A stretch of DNA of 38,273 nt from Streptomyces anandii JCM 4720 (GCF_014650655.1 NZ_BMVJ01000001.1:304724-342996); one strand, 5' to 3'. Positions 7,490 through 16,868 are shown, counted from the first letter of the stretch. The notes: generated by a model not told the origin, from the sequence alone. Made by a program: numbers and translations.

Positions 7490-10400
7490 ATGGACCCCGT
7501 GCGCTATCGCATCCTCGGCACCACTCAGGCACTCCGTCCCGACGGCACCTCCGTCCCGGTCGGCGGGGCGCGGCTGCGTGCCCTGCTGACCGTGCTCGCC
7601 CTGCGGCCAGGGCGTACGGTCCCGGTGGGCGTCCTGGTCGAGGAGGTGTGGGACGGCGATCCGCCCGCCGACGCCACCGGCGCGCTCCAGGCCCTGGTCG
7701 GGCGGCTGCGCCGGGCGCTCGGCGCGCACGTGGTCGCCTCCGCCGAGGGCGGCTACCGGCTCGCCGCCGCGGCCGACGACATCGACCTGCACCGCTTCGA
7801 GCGGCTGGCGGGCGAGGGTCTGCGGGCCCTGGCCGACGGCGACCCGGCCAAGGCGGCCGTCGTCCTCGACGACGCCCTCGCCCTGTGGCGCGGCCCGGCC
7901 CTCGCCGACCTGCCCGACCGCACCGCCGAGGCGGCCCGCTGGGAGACCCGCCACCGCGACGTGCGCCGCGCCCGCCTGACCGCCGCCCTCGCCCTCGGCC
8001 ACGCGGCCCAGGTGCTGCCCGACCTCACCGCCCTGTGCGACACCCACCCCCTCGACGAACCCCTCCAGGCCCTCCGGCTGCGCGCCCTGCGCGACGCGGG
8101 CCGCCCGGCGGAGGCCCTGGCCGCCTACGAGGACGTACGCCACCTGCTGGCCGACCGCCTCGGCTCCGACCCCGGCCCCGAACTGCGGGCCCTGCACGAG
8201 GAGTTGCTACGACCGAGTGCCCCGGGCGGACCCGGTCCCGGCGCGCGGGCGGCCGGCCACGCGCGCGGGGACGCGACATCGCGGACCGAACCCACAGCCG
8301 CCGATGCGGCACCGTCCCGGAAAGCCCCCACCCCGACCGACGCCCGCGGCCCCGGGACGCACGCCGCCGACGCGACACCCGGCCCAGGTGGGGCGCACGG
8401 CCCGCGCGCCGCCGGACCGCCCGCCCACAGGGCACCCGGATCGCCCGCCGCCGGAGCGTACGGATCGCCCGCCGCCGGAGCGCCCGGGGCGTCCGCCGTC
8501 GAGCAACCCGGCGTCCGTGCGTTCCTCCCCGGGGCTCCTCCGGGGGCGCCCGTGCGCGGTGCCGCCGGGCAGACCCGTACCCCCGTCGAGGGCGGGCGGG
8601 AGCCGGCCTCCGGGGCCGCCGGCACCGCCTCCCCCCGGCCCTCCGGCAACATCCGTGTCCGTCTCACCTCCTTCGTGGGCCGGGAGGACGACATCGCCGC
8701 GATCCGCTCCGACCTCGGCGACGCGCGGCTGGTCACGCTGCTCGGGCCGGGCGGGGCCGGCAAGACCCGGCTGTCGCAGGAGGCCGCCGAGGCCGTGCGG
8801 CCGGTGCCGCGCGAGGGGGTGTGGCTGGCCGAGCTCGCCCCGGTGGACGACCCGGCGGCCGTGCCCGAGGCCGTGCTCACGGCCGTGGGCGCCCGCGAGA
8901 CCGTCCTGTACGGCGCCGGTGCCGAGGAGATGCGGGTCGCGGTCGCCGACCGGCACGACGAGCCCGTGGAACGGCTCGTCGAGCACTGCTCCCGGCGCCG
9001 CATGCTGCTCCTGCTCGACAACTGCGAGCACGTCGTCGACGCCGCCGCCCGCCTGGTCGAGGAGCTGCTCGCCCGCTGCCCGCACCTGACCGTGCTCGCC
9101 ACCAGCCGCGAACCCCTCGGGGTGCCCGGCGAGCTGGTCCGGCCGGTGGAGCCGCTGCCCGACCCGGTCGCGCTGCGGCTGTTCGCCGAGCGCGGAGCGG
9201 CCGTACGGCCCGGCTTCCGCGTCGACGCCGACGAGGACACCGCGGCCGCCTGCGCCGAGATCTGCCGCCGTCTGGACGGCCTGCCGCTGGCCATCGAACT
9301 GGCCGCCGCCCGGCTGCGGATGCTCACCCCGGCCCAGATCGCCGGCCGGCTCGACGACCGCTTCCGCCTGCTCACCTCCGGCAGCCGCACCGTTCTGCCC
9401 CGCCAGCAGACCCTGCGGGCCGTCGTCGACTGGTCCTGGGACCTGCTCGACGAGGACGAGCGGTACGTCCTCGGCCGGCTGTCCGTCTTCGCGGGCGGCT
9501 GCGGCCTCGCCGCCGCCGAGGCCGTGTGCGGGCCCGCCGCCTTCGACGCCCTCGGCTCCCTCGTCGACAAGTCCCTCGTGGTCGCCGCGCCCGCCCCGGA
9601 CGGCGAGATGCGCTACCGGCTCCTGGAGACCGTCGCCGAGTACGCGGGCGAACGCCTCGACGAGACCGGCGGCCGCGCCGAGGCCGAGCGTGCCCATCTG
9701 ACGTACTACCGCGAACTGGCCCGCACCACCGACGTGTTGCTGCGCGGCCCCGGCCAGGCCACCGCCATCGCCCGCTTCGAGCTGGAGTACGAGAACCTCC
9801 GCACCGCCCTGCGCCACGCCGTCGCCGAGAAGGACGAGCAGGAGGCGCTCTGCCTGGTCCTGTCGCTGGTCTGGTACTGGCAGATGCGCGACCTGCGCAT
9901 CGAGGCGCGCAACCTGTGCAGCGAGGTGATGGCGCTCGGCCCCGACCCGTTCGCCGAGCCCGTGCGCCGCGCGGAACCGGTGTGGCAGCGCTGCACCGAC
10001 GTGCCGCCCCCGCTCAGCGGCGAACTGCTCGCCGAGGCCCGGCGCGGACTGCACCTGGCCCATCTCGCCTGCATGGACACCGAACTGGACGCCTGGCAGA
10101 CGCCCGAGTCCCAGGCGAAGCTGCGCGTGATCACGCAGGTGTACGAGCCCGGCATGCCGCAGACCTGCCGGCCCCCGGGCCTGCTGTGGTTCTTCGCCGT
10201 GCTGCTGACCGAGGGCATGGACCGGATGCGCGCCATCATCGACGCCTGCGTCGAGACCTCACGGCAGACCCCGGGCTTCGAGTGGGAGCTGGCCGGCACC
10301 CTGCAGATGCGCGCCAACATCCTCGCCAACCGCATCGAGTGGGCGGGCGACGCCACCCGGGACGCGGACGAGGCGCTGGAGATCTTCGAGCGCCTCGGGG

Positions 10401-11155
10401 ACGACTGGGGCGCCGCCGAGGCGCTCTCCGCACGCGGCGAGTCCTACGAGCGCAAGGGCGAGTACGAGGCGGCCGCCACCGACTTCCGCTCCGCCATCGA
10501 GCACGCCGAACGCCTCGGCGCCCACGCCCAGGCGGCGGTGCTCGGCGTCCGCCTCGGCGCCGTACTGCTGGAGACGGGCGAGCCGGAGCGCGGCGAGCGG
10601 ATGCTGCGCGACACCCTCGCCCAGGAGAACGGCACCGCCCACGAGGCGATGCCCATGGCCCGGCTGTTCCTGGCCGGCTGGCTCTCCCTGACCGACCGCG
10701 TCTCCGAGGCCCGTGAGCAACTCCGGCTGCTGCGGCAGGAGTTCGGGATCTCCCACTTCGTCGTCTTCGACGCCTTCATCCTCGGCCAGGAGGCCTGGGT
10801 GGACAGCGTGGACGGTCGTCCCGAGGAGGCGCTGGTCAAGATCCGCCAGGCGCTCGGCCGGGCCGCCGACCCGCTGTCGCAGACCATCGCCCCGCACATG
10901 CGGCCCCTGTACCTGGTCATCGCGGCGACGGCGCTGGCCGCGCTGGACGGCGGCGGGCGCGCCGGTGACGCGGCCCGCTGCCTGGGCGCCGCGGAGTCCA
11001 TGCTGCCGGCCGGTCATGTCGCCGGGACCATCGAGCGCGCGGTGCGCGAGCGCGCCGAGGCGGCCGTCCGGGCCGTACTCGACGACGAGGCCTTCGAGGC
11101 GGCGTACGCGCAGGGCGGTGGTCTCTCCCCCGGGGAGGCCACCGCCCTGGTCTGA
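7490..11155 (+). CDS. Large SARP-family transcriptional regulator (winged helix, BTAD, NB-ARC, TPR)
   Basis: 1,221 residues, an AfsR-type architecture. Residues 1-95 form the OmpR-like winged helix (LRALLTVLALRPGRTVPVGV, then LVGRLRRALG and GGYRLA). Residues about 98-245 form the bacterial transcriptional activation domain. A disordered Pro/Ala/Gly linker spans about 245-385 and contains a 24-bp direct repeat (8438-8485) encoding GSPAAGA twice. The STAND ATPase follows from about residue 395: FVGREDDI, Walker A GPGGAGKT near 418, Walker B MLLLLDNCEHVVDAA, and LATSREPLGVPGE. The C-terminal third is helical TPR sequence (AAEALSARGESYERKGEYEAA). Such regulators activate antibiotic or morphological genes after phosphorylation or ligand sensing. 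The start may instead be the GTG at 7499. The target is unknown; the exporter downstream is on the opposite strand. Confidence 0.92.
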   Translation: MDPVRYRILGTTQALRPDGTSVPVGGARLRALLTVLALRPGRTVPVGVLVEEVWDGDPPADATGALQALVGRLRRALGAHVVASAEGGYRLAAAADDIDLHRFERLAGEGLRALADGDPAKAAVVLDDALALWRGPALADLPDRTAEAARWETRHRDVRRARLTAALALGHAAQVLPDLTALCDTHPLDEPLQALRLRALRDAGRPAEALAAYEDVRHLLADRLGSDPGPELRALHEELLRPSAPGGPGPGARAAGHARGDATSRTEPTAADAAPSRKAPTPTDARGPGTHAADATPGPGGAHGPRAAGPPAHRAPGSPAAGAYGSPAAGAPGASAVEQPGVRAFLPGAPPGAPVRGAAGQTRTPVEGGREPASGAAGTASPRPSGNIRVRLTSFVGREDDIAAIRSDLGDARLVTLLGPGGAGKTRLSQEAAEAVRPVPREGVWLAELAPVDDPAAVPEAVLTAVGARETVLYGAGAEEMRVAVADRHDEPVERLVEHCSRRRMLLLLDNCEHVVDAAARLVEELLARCPHLTVLATSREPLGVPGELVRPVEPLPDPVALRLFAERGAAVRPGFRVDADEDTAAACAEICRRLDGLPLAIELAAARLRMLTPAQIAGRLDDRFRLLTSGSRTVLPRQQTLRAVVDWSWDLLDEDERYVLGRLSVFAGGCGLAAAEAVCGPAAFDALGSLVDKSLVVAAPAPDGEMRYRLLETVAEYAGERLDETGGRAEAERAHLTYYRELARTTDVLLRGPGQATAIARFELEYENLRTALRHAVAEKDEQEALCLVLSLVWYWQMRDLRIEARNLCSEVMALGPDPFAEPVRRAEPVWQRCTDVPPPLSGELLAEARRGLHLAHLACMDTELDAWQTPESQAKLRVITQVYEPGMPQTCRPPGLLWFFAVLLTEGMDRMRAIIDACVETSRQTPGFEWELAGTLQMRANILANRIEWAGDATRDADEALEIFERLGDDWGAAEALSARGESYERKGEYEAAATDFRSAIEHAERLGAHAQAAVLGVRLGAVLLETGEPERGERMLRDTLAQENGTAHEAMPMARLFLAGWLSLTDRVSEAREQLRLLRQEFGISHFVVFDAFILGQEAWVDSVDGRPEEALVKIRQALGRAADPLSQTIAPHMRPLYLVIAATALAALDGGGRAGDAARCLGAAESMLPAGHVAGTIERAVRERAEAAVRAVLDDEAFEAAYAQGGGLSPGEATALV

Positions 11156-11162
11156 CGCGTCC

Positions 11163-11211
11163 GGTGCACGAGGGCCGGTGCACGAGGGCCGGTGCGCGGT
11201 GCGCGGTGCGC
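11163..11211. repeat. Nested 14-bp and 7-bp tandem repeats between convergent genes
   Basis: Two copies of GGTGCACGAGGGCC (11163-11176, 11177-11190) run straight into three copies of GGTGCGC (11191-11211), then a related GGTGCAC. The array fills most of the gap between the SARP stop and the ABC permease stop. Confidence 0.85.
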
Positions 11212-11238
11212 GGTGCACGCCGCACGTCCCGGCGGACG

Positions 11239-12066
11239 TCAGCTCTTGGTACGGAACTTGTGTATGGCGACCGGCGCCATCACCGCCGTGATCCCGGCCG
11301 ACCAGGCGAGGGTCACCCACAGGTCGTGCGCGACCGGGCCGCCCACCATCAGCCCGCGGGCCGAGTCGGCGAGCGTGGACAGCGGGTTGTAGTCGGTGAA
11401 CGACTGCAGCCAGCCCGGCATCGACTTGGTCGGCGCGAAGATCGACGAGCCGAACTGCAGCGGGAACAGCACCAGGAACCCCATCGCCTGCACGGACTGG
11501 GCGTTCTTCAGCACGACGCCGAGGGTGAGGAACACCCACATGATCGACGAGGCGAAGGCCGCGGACAGGGCCACGGTCGCCAGCAGGCCGCCCCAGTGGG
11601 TGATGTGGAAGCCGACCAGGACGGCGACCACCATCAGCACCGCCGTCGCGAACAGCATGCGCGCCAGCTCCACCGCGATCTTGGCGAACAGCACCGAGCC
11701 GCGCCCGATGGGCAGGGACCGGAAGCGGTCCATGACCCCGCTGTTGAAGTCCTGGCTGAAGCCGGTGCCGACGCCCTGCGACAGCGTCATGCTCATCATC
11801 GCGATCATGCCGGGGATGACGTACTGCACATAGCGGTCCTGCCCGCCGCCCAGGGCCAGCCCGATCGAGCCGCCGAAGACGTACACGAAGAGCAGCGTGA
11901 AGACGACCGGCATCAGCAGCGCGTCGAACATGGACTCGGGGTCCTGGCGGATCCACAGCAGGTTGCGGCGGATCAGCGCACCGGTGTGGCGCAGATGGCC
12001 GCGCAGCGGGATCCGGGCGTCGCCCTTCACATCGGCGGTGGGGGCGGTGGCGGTGACGGCGCTCAT
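11239..12066 (-). CDS. DrrB-type ABC-2 transporter permease
   Basis: 275 residues, typical for the membrane half of a daunorubicin-resistance-type exporter. Six hydrophobic segments can be traced, including LLMPVVFTLLFVYVFGG, YVIPGMIAMMSMTLSQG, LFATAVLMVVAVLVGFHI and AAFASSIMWVFLTLGVVL. The motif DRFRSLPIGRGSVL between segments two and three is characteristic of this ABC-2 subfamily. The start ATG overlaps the stop of the ATPase gene by four bases (ATGA), so the two are translationally coupled and make one exporter with a 2+2 subunit layout. The substrate is unknown; relatives expel hydrophobic drugs, lipids or antibiotics. Confidence 0.93.
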   Translation of the reverse strand: MSAVTATAPTADVKGDARIPLRGHLRHTGALIRRNLLWIRQDPESMFDALLMPVVFTLLFVYVFGGSIGLALGGGQDRYVQYVIPGMIAMMSMTLSQGVGTGFSQDFNSGVMDRFRSLPIGRGSVLFAKIAVELARMLFATAVLMVVAVLVGFHITHWGGLLATVALSAAFASSIMWVFLTLGVVLKNAQSVQAMGFLVLFPLQFGSSIFAPTKSMPGWLQSFTDYNPLSTLADSARGLMVGGPVAHDLWVTLAWSAGITAVMAPVAIHKFRTKS

Positions 12067-13088
12067 ACGGCGACCTCCTCGCGGGACTCGGCGGGGCGGG
12101 TGTCCTGCGGGGCACTGGCGCGGTGGCCGGTGAGGGACAGGAAGACCTCGTCCAGGCTGGGCAGTTCGGTGGTGATGGAGGCGATGGTGATGCCGCGCGC
12201 GGTGACCGCGCCGACCACCGCGGTCAGCTGCTCGTCGCTCAGGATCGGCACCAGCAGGGAGCCGGTCTCGGCGTCCACGGTGGTGGAGGCGAGCCCGGTG
12301 ATGCCCAGTTCGTCGAGCATCCCGGCGAGCGGGCTCAGCTCCCGCGGGTCGGCCGGCCGCACCCGCAGGGTCCGCCCGCCGACCTTCGCCTTCAGCTCCT
12401 CGATGCCGCCGCCCGCGATGACCTTGCCGCGGTCGACCACGGTCAGCTCGGAGGCCAGCTGCTCGGCCTCCTCCATGTACTGGGTGGTCAGCAGGACGGT
12501 CACGCCGTCCCCGACCATCGCCTGGACCTCGTCCCACACCTCGTTGCGGGTGCGCGGGTCGAGTCCGGTGGTGGGCTCGTCCAGGAAGAGCACGGTGGGG
12601 CGCCCGATCATCGAGGCGGCCAGGTCCAGCCGGCGCCGCATGCCGCCCGAGTACGTGCTCGCCGGGCGCCGGGCGGCGTCGGTGAGCGAGAACCGCTCCA
12701 GCAGCTCGTCGGCGCGGGCGCGGGCGTCCTTGCGGGACAGGTCCAGCAGCCGGCCGATCATGTACAGGTTCTCCCAGCCGGGCAGCTTCTCGTCGACCGA
12801 GGCGTACTGGCCGGTGAGCCCGATGACCCGGCGCAGCTGCCGGGGCTGGCGCACGACGTCGTAGCCGGCGACGGTGGCGTGCCCGGAGTCCGGGGCCAGC
12901 AGGGTGGAGAGGATGCGTACGAGGGTGGTCTTGCCGGCGCCGTTCGGGCCGAGCACGCCCATCACGGTGCCCTCGCGCACGTCGAGGTCCACACCGTCCA
13001 GCGCCTTGGTCTCGCCGTAGTGCTTGACCAGCCCCCGTACGGTCACGGCGTTGCGTCCGCCGCCGGGGTTGTTGTCGTTTCGCGTCAT
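12063..13088 (-). CDS. DrrA-type ABC transporter ATP-binding protein
   Basis: 341 residues from the ATG at 13088. Nucleotide-binding motifs are all present: Walker A GPNGAGKTT, Q-loop GLTGQYASVDEKL, signature YSGGMRRRLD, Walker B VLFLDEPTTGLD, and a glutamine-containing switch LLTTQYMEEAE (the DrrA subfamily has Q where most ABC proteins have H). The C-terminal regulatory domain ends with SLDEVFLSLTGH, characteristic of DrrA-type proteins. An open frame extends to 13214, but that part is made of the upstream repeats and a terminator hairpin, so the later start is chosen. It forms an operon with the permease, and its promoter must lie in the repeat region upstream. Confidence 0.94.
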   Translation of the reverse strand: MTRNDNNPGGGRNAVTVRGLVKHYGETKALDGVDLDVREGTVMGVLGPNGAGKTTLVRILSTLLAPDSGHATVAGYDVVRQPRQLRRVIGLTGQYASVDEKLPGWENLYMIGRLLDLSRKDARARADELLERFSLTDAARRPASTYSGGMRRRLDLAASMIGRPTVLFLDEPTTGLDPRTRNEVWDEVQAMVGDGVTVLLTTQYMEEAEQLASELTVVDRGKVIAGGGIEELKAKVGGRTLRVRPADPRELSPLAGMLDELGITGLASTTVDAETGSLLVPILSDEQLTAVVGAVTARGITIASITTELPSLDEVFLSLTGHRASAPQDTRPAESREEVAV

Positions 13089-13120
13089 GGGGAAGACGGT
13101 CGCACCCGCCACCGACAAAC

Positions 13121-13173
13121 CACCGACAGCCGACCGACAGGGCCACCGACGCCCACCGACAGCCGACCGACAG
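13121..13173. repeat. 20-bp direct repeat in the promoter region of the ABC exporter operon
   Basis: CACCGACAGCCGACCGACAG occurs perfectly at 13121-13140 and 13154-13173, 33 bases apart (about three helical turns), with further partial CCGACA/CCGACG copies between 13111 and 13202. It sits 30-85 bases upstream of the DrrA-type start, so it could be a regulator binding array or merely repeat drift. Confidence 0.7.
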
Positions 13174-13213
13174 CCGCCCGACGGCCGCCCCACCCCGCCG
13201 ACAGAAGCGAGCA

Positions 13214-13243
13214 AGCCCGCCGACGGGGGATGATCGGCGGGCT
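13214..13243 (-). terminator. Hairpin downstream of panB
   Basis: AGCCCGCCGA (13214-13223) and TCGGCGGGCT (13234-13243) form a perfect 10-bp stem with a 10-base loop, extendable by a GAGC/GCTC arm with a single bulged A. It lies about 50 bases beyond the panB stop in the direction of panB transcription. There is no U-tract, as is usual in Streptomyces. It separates panB from the exporter operon. Confidence 0.6.
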
Positions 13244-13295
13244 GCTCGTGGTACCGCGGTGGCTTGAGGGACCGGTGAACCGGTGGGCCGGTGGG

Positions 13296-14162
13296 CTAGT
13301 GGACCGAGTGCTCCTCGAGCGGGAAGGTCCCGCCGACGACGTCCTCGGCGAAGGCCCTGGCCGCGTTGCCCATGACCTCGCGCAGGTCGGCGTACTTCTT
13401 GACGAACTTCGGCACCCGCCCGCCGGTCAGCCCCATCATGTCGGTCCACACCAGGACCTGGGCGTCCGTCTCGGGGCCCGCGCCGATGCCGACCGTCGGG
13501 ATGTGCAGCACGCGGGTCACCTCGGCGGCCAGCTCGGCCGGCACCAGCTCCAGGACGACCGCGAACGCGCCCGCGTCCTGGACGGCCTTGGCGTCCCGCA
13601 GCAGCTGGGCCGCCGCCTCCTCGCCGCGGCCCTGGACGCGGTAGCCCATGGCGTTGACGGACTGCGGGGTCAGGCCGATGTGGGCCATGACCGGGATGCC
13701 GGACTCCACCAGCAGGCGGATCTGCTCGTGCGAGCGCTCGCCGCCCTCCAGCTTCACCGCGCCGACGCCCGCCTCCTTCACCAGCCGGGTCGCCGAGCGC
13801 AGCGCCTGCACCGGGCCCTCCTGGTACGAACCGAAGGGCAGGTCGCCGACGATCAGGGCGCGCTTCGTGCCGCGCACCACCGCGGCCGAGAGCACGGTCA
13901 TCTCGTCGAGGGTGACGGGCACGGTGGTCTCGTACCCTAGGTGGCAGTTGCCCGCGGAGTCGCCGACGAGCATCACCGGGATGCCGGCCTCGTCGAAGAC
14001 GGAGGCGGTCATCGCGTCGTAGGCGGTGAGCATGGGCCACTTCTCGCCGCGTTCCTTGGCGAGGGCGATGTCGCGGACCGTGATCCGGCGCGTGCCCTTG
14101 CCCCCGTACAGCGCCTTGCTGCCGTCGGAGGGCGTCGTCTGGGCAGCCGAAAGCTGCGTCAT
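13296..14162 (-). CDS. panB: 3-methyl-2-oxobutanoate hydroxymethyltransferase
   Basis: 288 residues. It transfers a hydroxymethyl group from methylenetetrahydrofolate to alpha-ketoisovalerate, the first committed step of pantothenate and coenzyme A synthesis, in the cytoplasm. Family motifs are [34 protein letters not shown] (metal and substrate Asp), [25 protein letters not shown] and [15 protein letters not shown]. The ATG at 14162 is chosen because GGAG lies nine bases upstream; a TTG two codons earlier is possible. It is monocistronic as far as can be seen, with a hairpin downstream and the divergent MFS gene upstream. The panC and panD genes are not in the window. Confidence 0.96.
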   Translation of the reverse strand: MTQLSAAQTTPSDGSKALYGGKGTRRITVRDIALAKERGEKWPMLTAYDAMTASVFDEAGIPVMLVGDSAGNCHLGYETTVPVTLDEMTVLSAAVVRGTKRALIVGDLPFGSYQEGPVQALRSATRLVKEAGVGAVKLEGGERSHEQIRLLVESGIPVMAHIGLTPQSVNAMGYRVQGRGEEAAAQLLRDAKAVQDAGAFAVVLELVPAELAAEVTRVLHIPTVGIGAGPETDAQVLVWTDMMGLTGGRVPKFVKKYADLREVMGNAARAFAEDVVGGTFPLEEHSVH

Positions 14163-14318
14163 TCCCAACAGCTCCTTCTGTCATCTCGAGGCGCCCTGAC
14201 GGCGTCCCCGGACTCGGGTCCATGGTGGCACCTCGTGCCGTCCGGGGCCAGGGGGCCCGCCCGGGGGTGTGCTCAAGATCTCGGGAAGCGCCGTGCGCGT
14301 AAGATCTCGGTAAAGTAT

Positions 14319-14347
14319 TTCCGATACGAGACGGTCTCGTATCGGAA
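14319..14347. promoter_or_regulatory. Perfect 29-bp operator palindrome before the MFS exporter gene
   Basis: TTCCGATACGAGAC (14319-14332), one central G, then GTCTCGTATCGGAA (14334-14347): both 14-base arms match perfectly. The centre ATACGAGACGGTCTCGTAT has the shape of a TetR-family operator. It ends six bases before a -10-like TATGCT and 20 bases before the MFS start, so a bound repressor would cover the promoter. The TetR gene at 16032 is the obvious candidate ligand. Confidence 0.85.
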
Positions 14348-14353
14348 GTGGCA

Positions 14354-14359
14354 TATGCT
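14354..14359 (+). promoter_or_regulatory. Candidate -10 box of the MFS gene (leaderless start)
   Basis: TATGCT ends seven bases before the ATG at 14367. A GGAG lies only one base from the ATG, too close to act as a ribosome binding site, which supports a leaderless transcript. The -35 element would lie inside the operator palindrome. Confidence 0.4.
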
Positions 14360-14366
14360 TCGGAGC

Positions 14367-15956
14367 ATGACTACACCTGCCGCATCCGCCCACCGGATTC
14401 CGGAAGCGGTGCACCGCCGCCGCTGGGCGATTCTCGGCGTCCTGATGCTGAGCCTGCTGATAGTGGTGCTCGACAACTCGATCCTGAACGTCGCCATCAA
14501 GACCATCTCGACGCCGGCCCCCACCGGGCTCGGCGCCACGCAGAGCGAGCTGGAGTGGGCGATCAACGCCTACACCCTGGTCTTCGCCGGTCTGCTGTTC
14601 ACCGCCGGCCTCATCGGCGACCGGCTGGGCCGCAAGAAGGTCCTGCTCGGCGGCCTGGTGATCTTCGGTGCCGGCTCCGCGCTGGCCGCCGAGTCCGGCT
14701 CGCCGGGCCAGCTGATCGCCTTCCGCGCCCTGATGGCCCTCGGCGCCGCCTTCGTCATGCCGGCCACCCTCGCCGTGCTGATGAACGTCTTCGAGCGCGA
14801 GGAGCAGCCCAAGGCCATCGGCATCTGGGCCGGCGGCGTCGGTCTCGCCATCGCCATCGGCCCGATCACCGGCGGTCTGCTGCTCGACCACTTCTGGTGG
14901 GGCTCGGTCTTCCTGATCAACGTGCCGATCGTGATCATCGCGCTGGCGCTGATGATGTGGCTGGTGCCCGACTCCCGTGACCCGCGGCCGGGCCGCGTCG
15001 ACCCGCTCGGCGTGGTGCTGTCCGTCGTCGGCCTCGTCCTGCTCGTCTACGGCATCATCAAGGGCGGCGAGCTCGCCGACTTCACCAACGGGACCGTGCT
15101 CGCGACCATCGCGGCCGGCGTGGTCGTCCTCGCCGCCTTCGTGATCTTCGAGAAGCGCAGCGACCACCCGTCCCTGGACGTCACCTACTTCAAGAACAAG
15201 GTCTTCTCGGCCGCCATGAGCGCCATCGCGCTGGTGTTCTTCGCCCTGATGGGCGTCACGTTCTTCTCGGTCTTCTACACCCAGAGCGTGCGCGGCTACT
15301 CGCCGCTGGAGTCCGGTCTGCTGATGCTGCCGCTGGCCGCCGCGCAGATGATCTTCGCGCCCCGCGCCCGGCTGGTCGTCGACCGCTTCGGCAACAAGGC
15401 CACCACCACCGCGGGCCTGCTGGTCATCGCCGCCACGCTGGCCTCCTTCGCCGCCTTCGAGGCGGACACCCCGATCTGGATCCTGGAGGTCGTCTTCTTC
15501 CTGATGGGCGCCGGCATGGCTCACATCATGACGCCGACCAGTGTCGTGATCATGCAGGCCCTGCCCCGCGAGAAGGCCGGCTCCGCCTCCGCGCTCAGCA
15601 ACACCTTCCGCCAGGTCGGCGGCGCCCTCGGCATCGCCGTCCTCGGCTCGGTGCTCTCCACCGCCTACCGCAACGGCATCGAGGGCAAGCTCGGCCTGCT
15701 GCCGCCGGGCCTGCGCGACACGGCCGGCGAGTCCATCGAGGCCACCCTCGGCGTCGCCGCCAAGCTCGGCCCGCGCGGCCAGGCGCTGATCGGCCCCGCC
15801 AACGACTCCTTCCTGCACGCCATGCACGTCACCGCCCTGTGGGGGACCGGAGTCGCCCTGGTCGGCGCGGTCGTGGTGGCCGTCTTCCTGCCGGGCAAGG
15901 CGCCGGCGTCCGAAAAGGGCAAGGAGGAGCCGGAGCTTGTAGCGGCGGTCGAGTAG
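14367..15956 (+). CDS. DHA2-family (14-TM) MFS drug exporter
   Basis: 529 residues with about 14 hydrophobic segments, the DHA2 layout of proton-coupled multidrug or antibiotic exporters. The first segment is [20 protein letters not shown], with the LDxSIxNVA motif of TM1. Loop 2-3 holds the MFS motif A in [15 protein letters not shown], and [20 protein letters not shown] is the antiporter motif C. The C-terminal tail is polar and acidic. The start ATG follows a perfect palindrome and a -10-like TATGCT with almost no leader. The TetR gene lies 75 bases downstream on the same strand, so exporter and regulator are probably one transcript controlled by the palindrome. The substrate is unknown; self-made or foreign antibiotics are plausible. 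Confidence 0.93.
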   Translation: MTTPAASAHRIPEAVHRRRWAILGVLMLSLLIVVLDNSILNVAIKTISTPAPTGLGATQSELEWAINAYTLVFAGLLFTAGLIGDRLGRKKVLLGGLVIFGAGSALAAESGSPGQLIAFRALMALGAAFVMPATLAVLMNVFEREEQPKAIGIWAGGVGLAIAIGPITGGLLLDHFWWGSVFLINVPIVIIALALMMWLVPDSRDPRPGRVDPLGVVLSVVGLVLLVYGIIKGGELADFTNGTVLATIAAGVVVLAAFVIFEKRSDHPSLDVTYFKNKVFSAAMSAIALVFFALMGVTFFSVFYTQSVRGYSPLESGLLMLPLAAAQMIFAPRARLVVDRFGNKATTTAGLLVIAATLASFAAFEADTPIWILEVVFFLMGAGMAHIMTPTSVVIMQALPREKAGSASALSNTFRQVGGALGIAVLGSVLSTAYRNGIEGKLGLLPPGLRDTAGESIEATLGVAAKLGPRGQALIGPANDSFLHAMHVTALWGTGVALVGAVVVAVFLPGKAPASEKGKEEPELVAAVE

Positions 15957-16031
15957 ACACCGGCAGGGTGTGGTCAACGGGGGCGGAGCACCGGGGGGAC
16001 AATCTCCCTGTACGACGAAAGGACGTCCCAA

Positions 16032-16670
16032 GTGAGCCTTGCCGACAGTGAGCGCCGGGCCGCCCCCGAGGCCCAGGCCCCCGCACGGGGCCGCCCGCGG
16101 AGCGAAGCGGTGGAACGCGCCATCGTCGAGGGCGTGATGAAACTGCTGGAGGACGGTGTACCGCTCGCCGAACTCTCCATAGAGCGCATCGCCCGCACCG
16201 CGGGCGTCGGCAAGGCCACCATCTACCGCCGCTGGAGCGGCAAGGAGGAACTGTTCGTCGACGTCGTGCGGGCCGCCGAGCCCGCCGACCCCGAACTGCC
16301 CGGCACCTCCATGCGCGACGACCTCGTCGCCCTGCTGGAACAACTGCGCAGGCGCGGCCTGGTCAGCCGCTCCTCGGCGATCCTGCACAACGTCTACGCC
16401 CAGATGAAGTCGAGCCCCAAGCTCTGGTGCGCCTACGACGCCACCGTCGTCGAGCCGCGGCGCAGGCTCCAGATCGAGATCCTGCGCCGCGGGCAGCGCA
16501 ACGGCGAACTGCGCACGGACATCGACGTCCAGGTGCTCAACGACATCTTCGTGGGCCCCATGCTCGTCCGCAGCGTCATGCGCCCCGACGCCGACCTCCC
16601 CGAGGGCCTGGCCGAACAGATCGTGGACGCGGTACTCGACGGCCTACGCCCCGTCAGCTCGTCCTCCTAG
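16032..16670 (+). CDS. TetR-family transcriptional repressor
   Basis: 212 residues from a GTG with AAGGA nine bases upstream. The N-terminal helix-turn-helix covers about residues 25-70: AIVEGVMKLLEDGVPLAELS, then IERIARTAGVGKATIYRRW and KEELFVDVV, the classic TetR recognition pattern. The remainder is helical ligand-binding and dimerisation sequence ending in a short Ser-rich tail. A basic, Pro-rich leader precedes the HTH. It sits directly behind the MFS exporter gene in the same direction, and the palindrome upstream of that gene is the likely operator, giving efflux induced by its own substrate. Ligand unknown. Confidence 0.93.
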   Translation: MSLADSERRAAPEAQAPARGRPRSEAVERAIVEGVMKLLEDGVPLAELSIERIARTAGVGKATIYRRWSGKEELFVDVVRAAEPADPELPGTSMRDDLVALLEQLRRRGLVSRSSAILHNVYAQMKSSPKLWCAYDATVVEPRRRLQIEILRRGQRNGELRTDIDVQVLNDIFVGPMLVRSVMRPDADLPEGLAEQIVDAVLDGLRPVSSSS

Positions 16671-16868
16671 GATCCGGGTTGCCCCCGCCGTAATGTGCGC
16701 GTTTCGTCACAGACCATGATCCAGGCGGCGCAACCGGAACTCGTCGTGCCGACTCTTTCGTCCTCGTGCAGGTACGGCCGTCATGGACGGCGGGGACAGA
16801 GCCGATCATCCCCTAGGGTCGTGAACCAGGGGGCGAACGGTGTGCACGGCAGGCAGTGAGGCGACGGT

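Noticed and set aside
6850..10716. 1,288-residue Arg/Pro-rich plus-strand frame over the SARP gene
   Set aside because: Shadow of the SARP coding sequence in another frame; no domain and extreme composition.
13089..13214. N-terminal extension of the DrrA-type ATPase to 13214
   Set aside because: The added residues are encoded by the CCGACAG repeats and the edge of a terminator hairpin and match nothing in the family. The ATG at 13088 gives the normal N-terminus.
11239..14223. Single 994-residue frame joining the permease, ATPase shadow and panB shadow
   Set aside because: Only its C-terminal part is the permease. The remainder is Arg/Gly-rich antisense-frame noise over two real genes.
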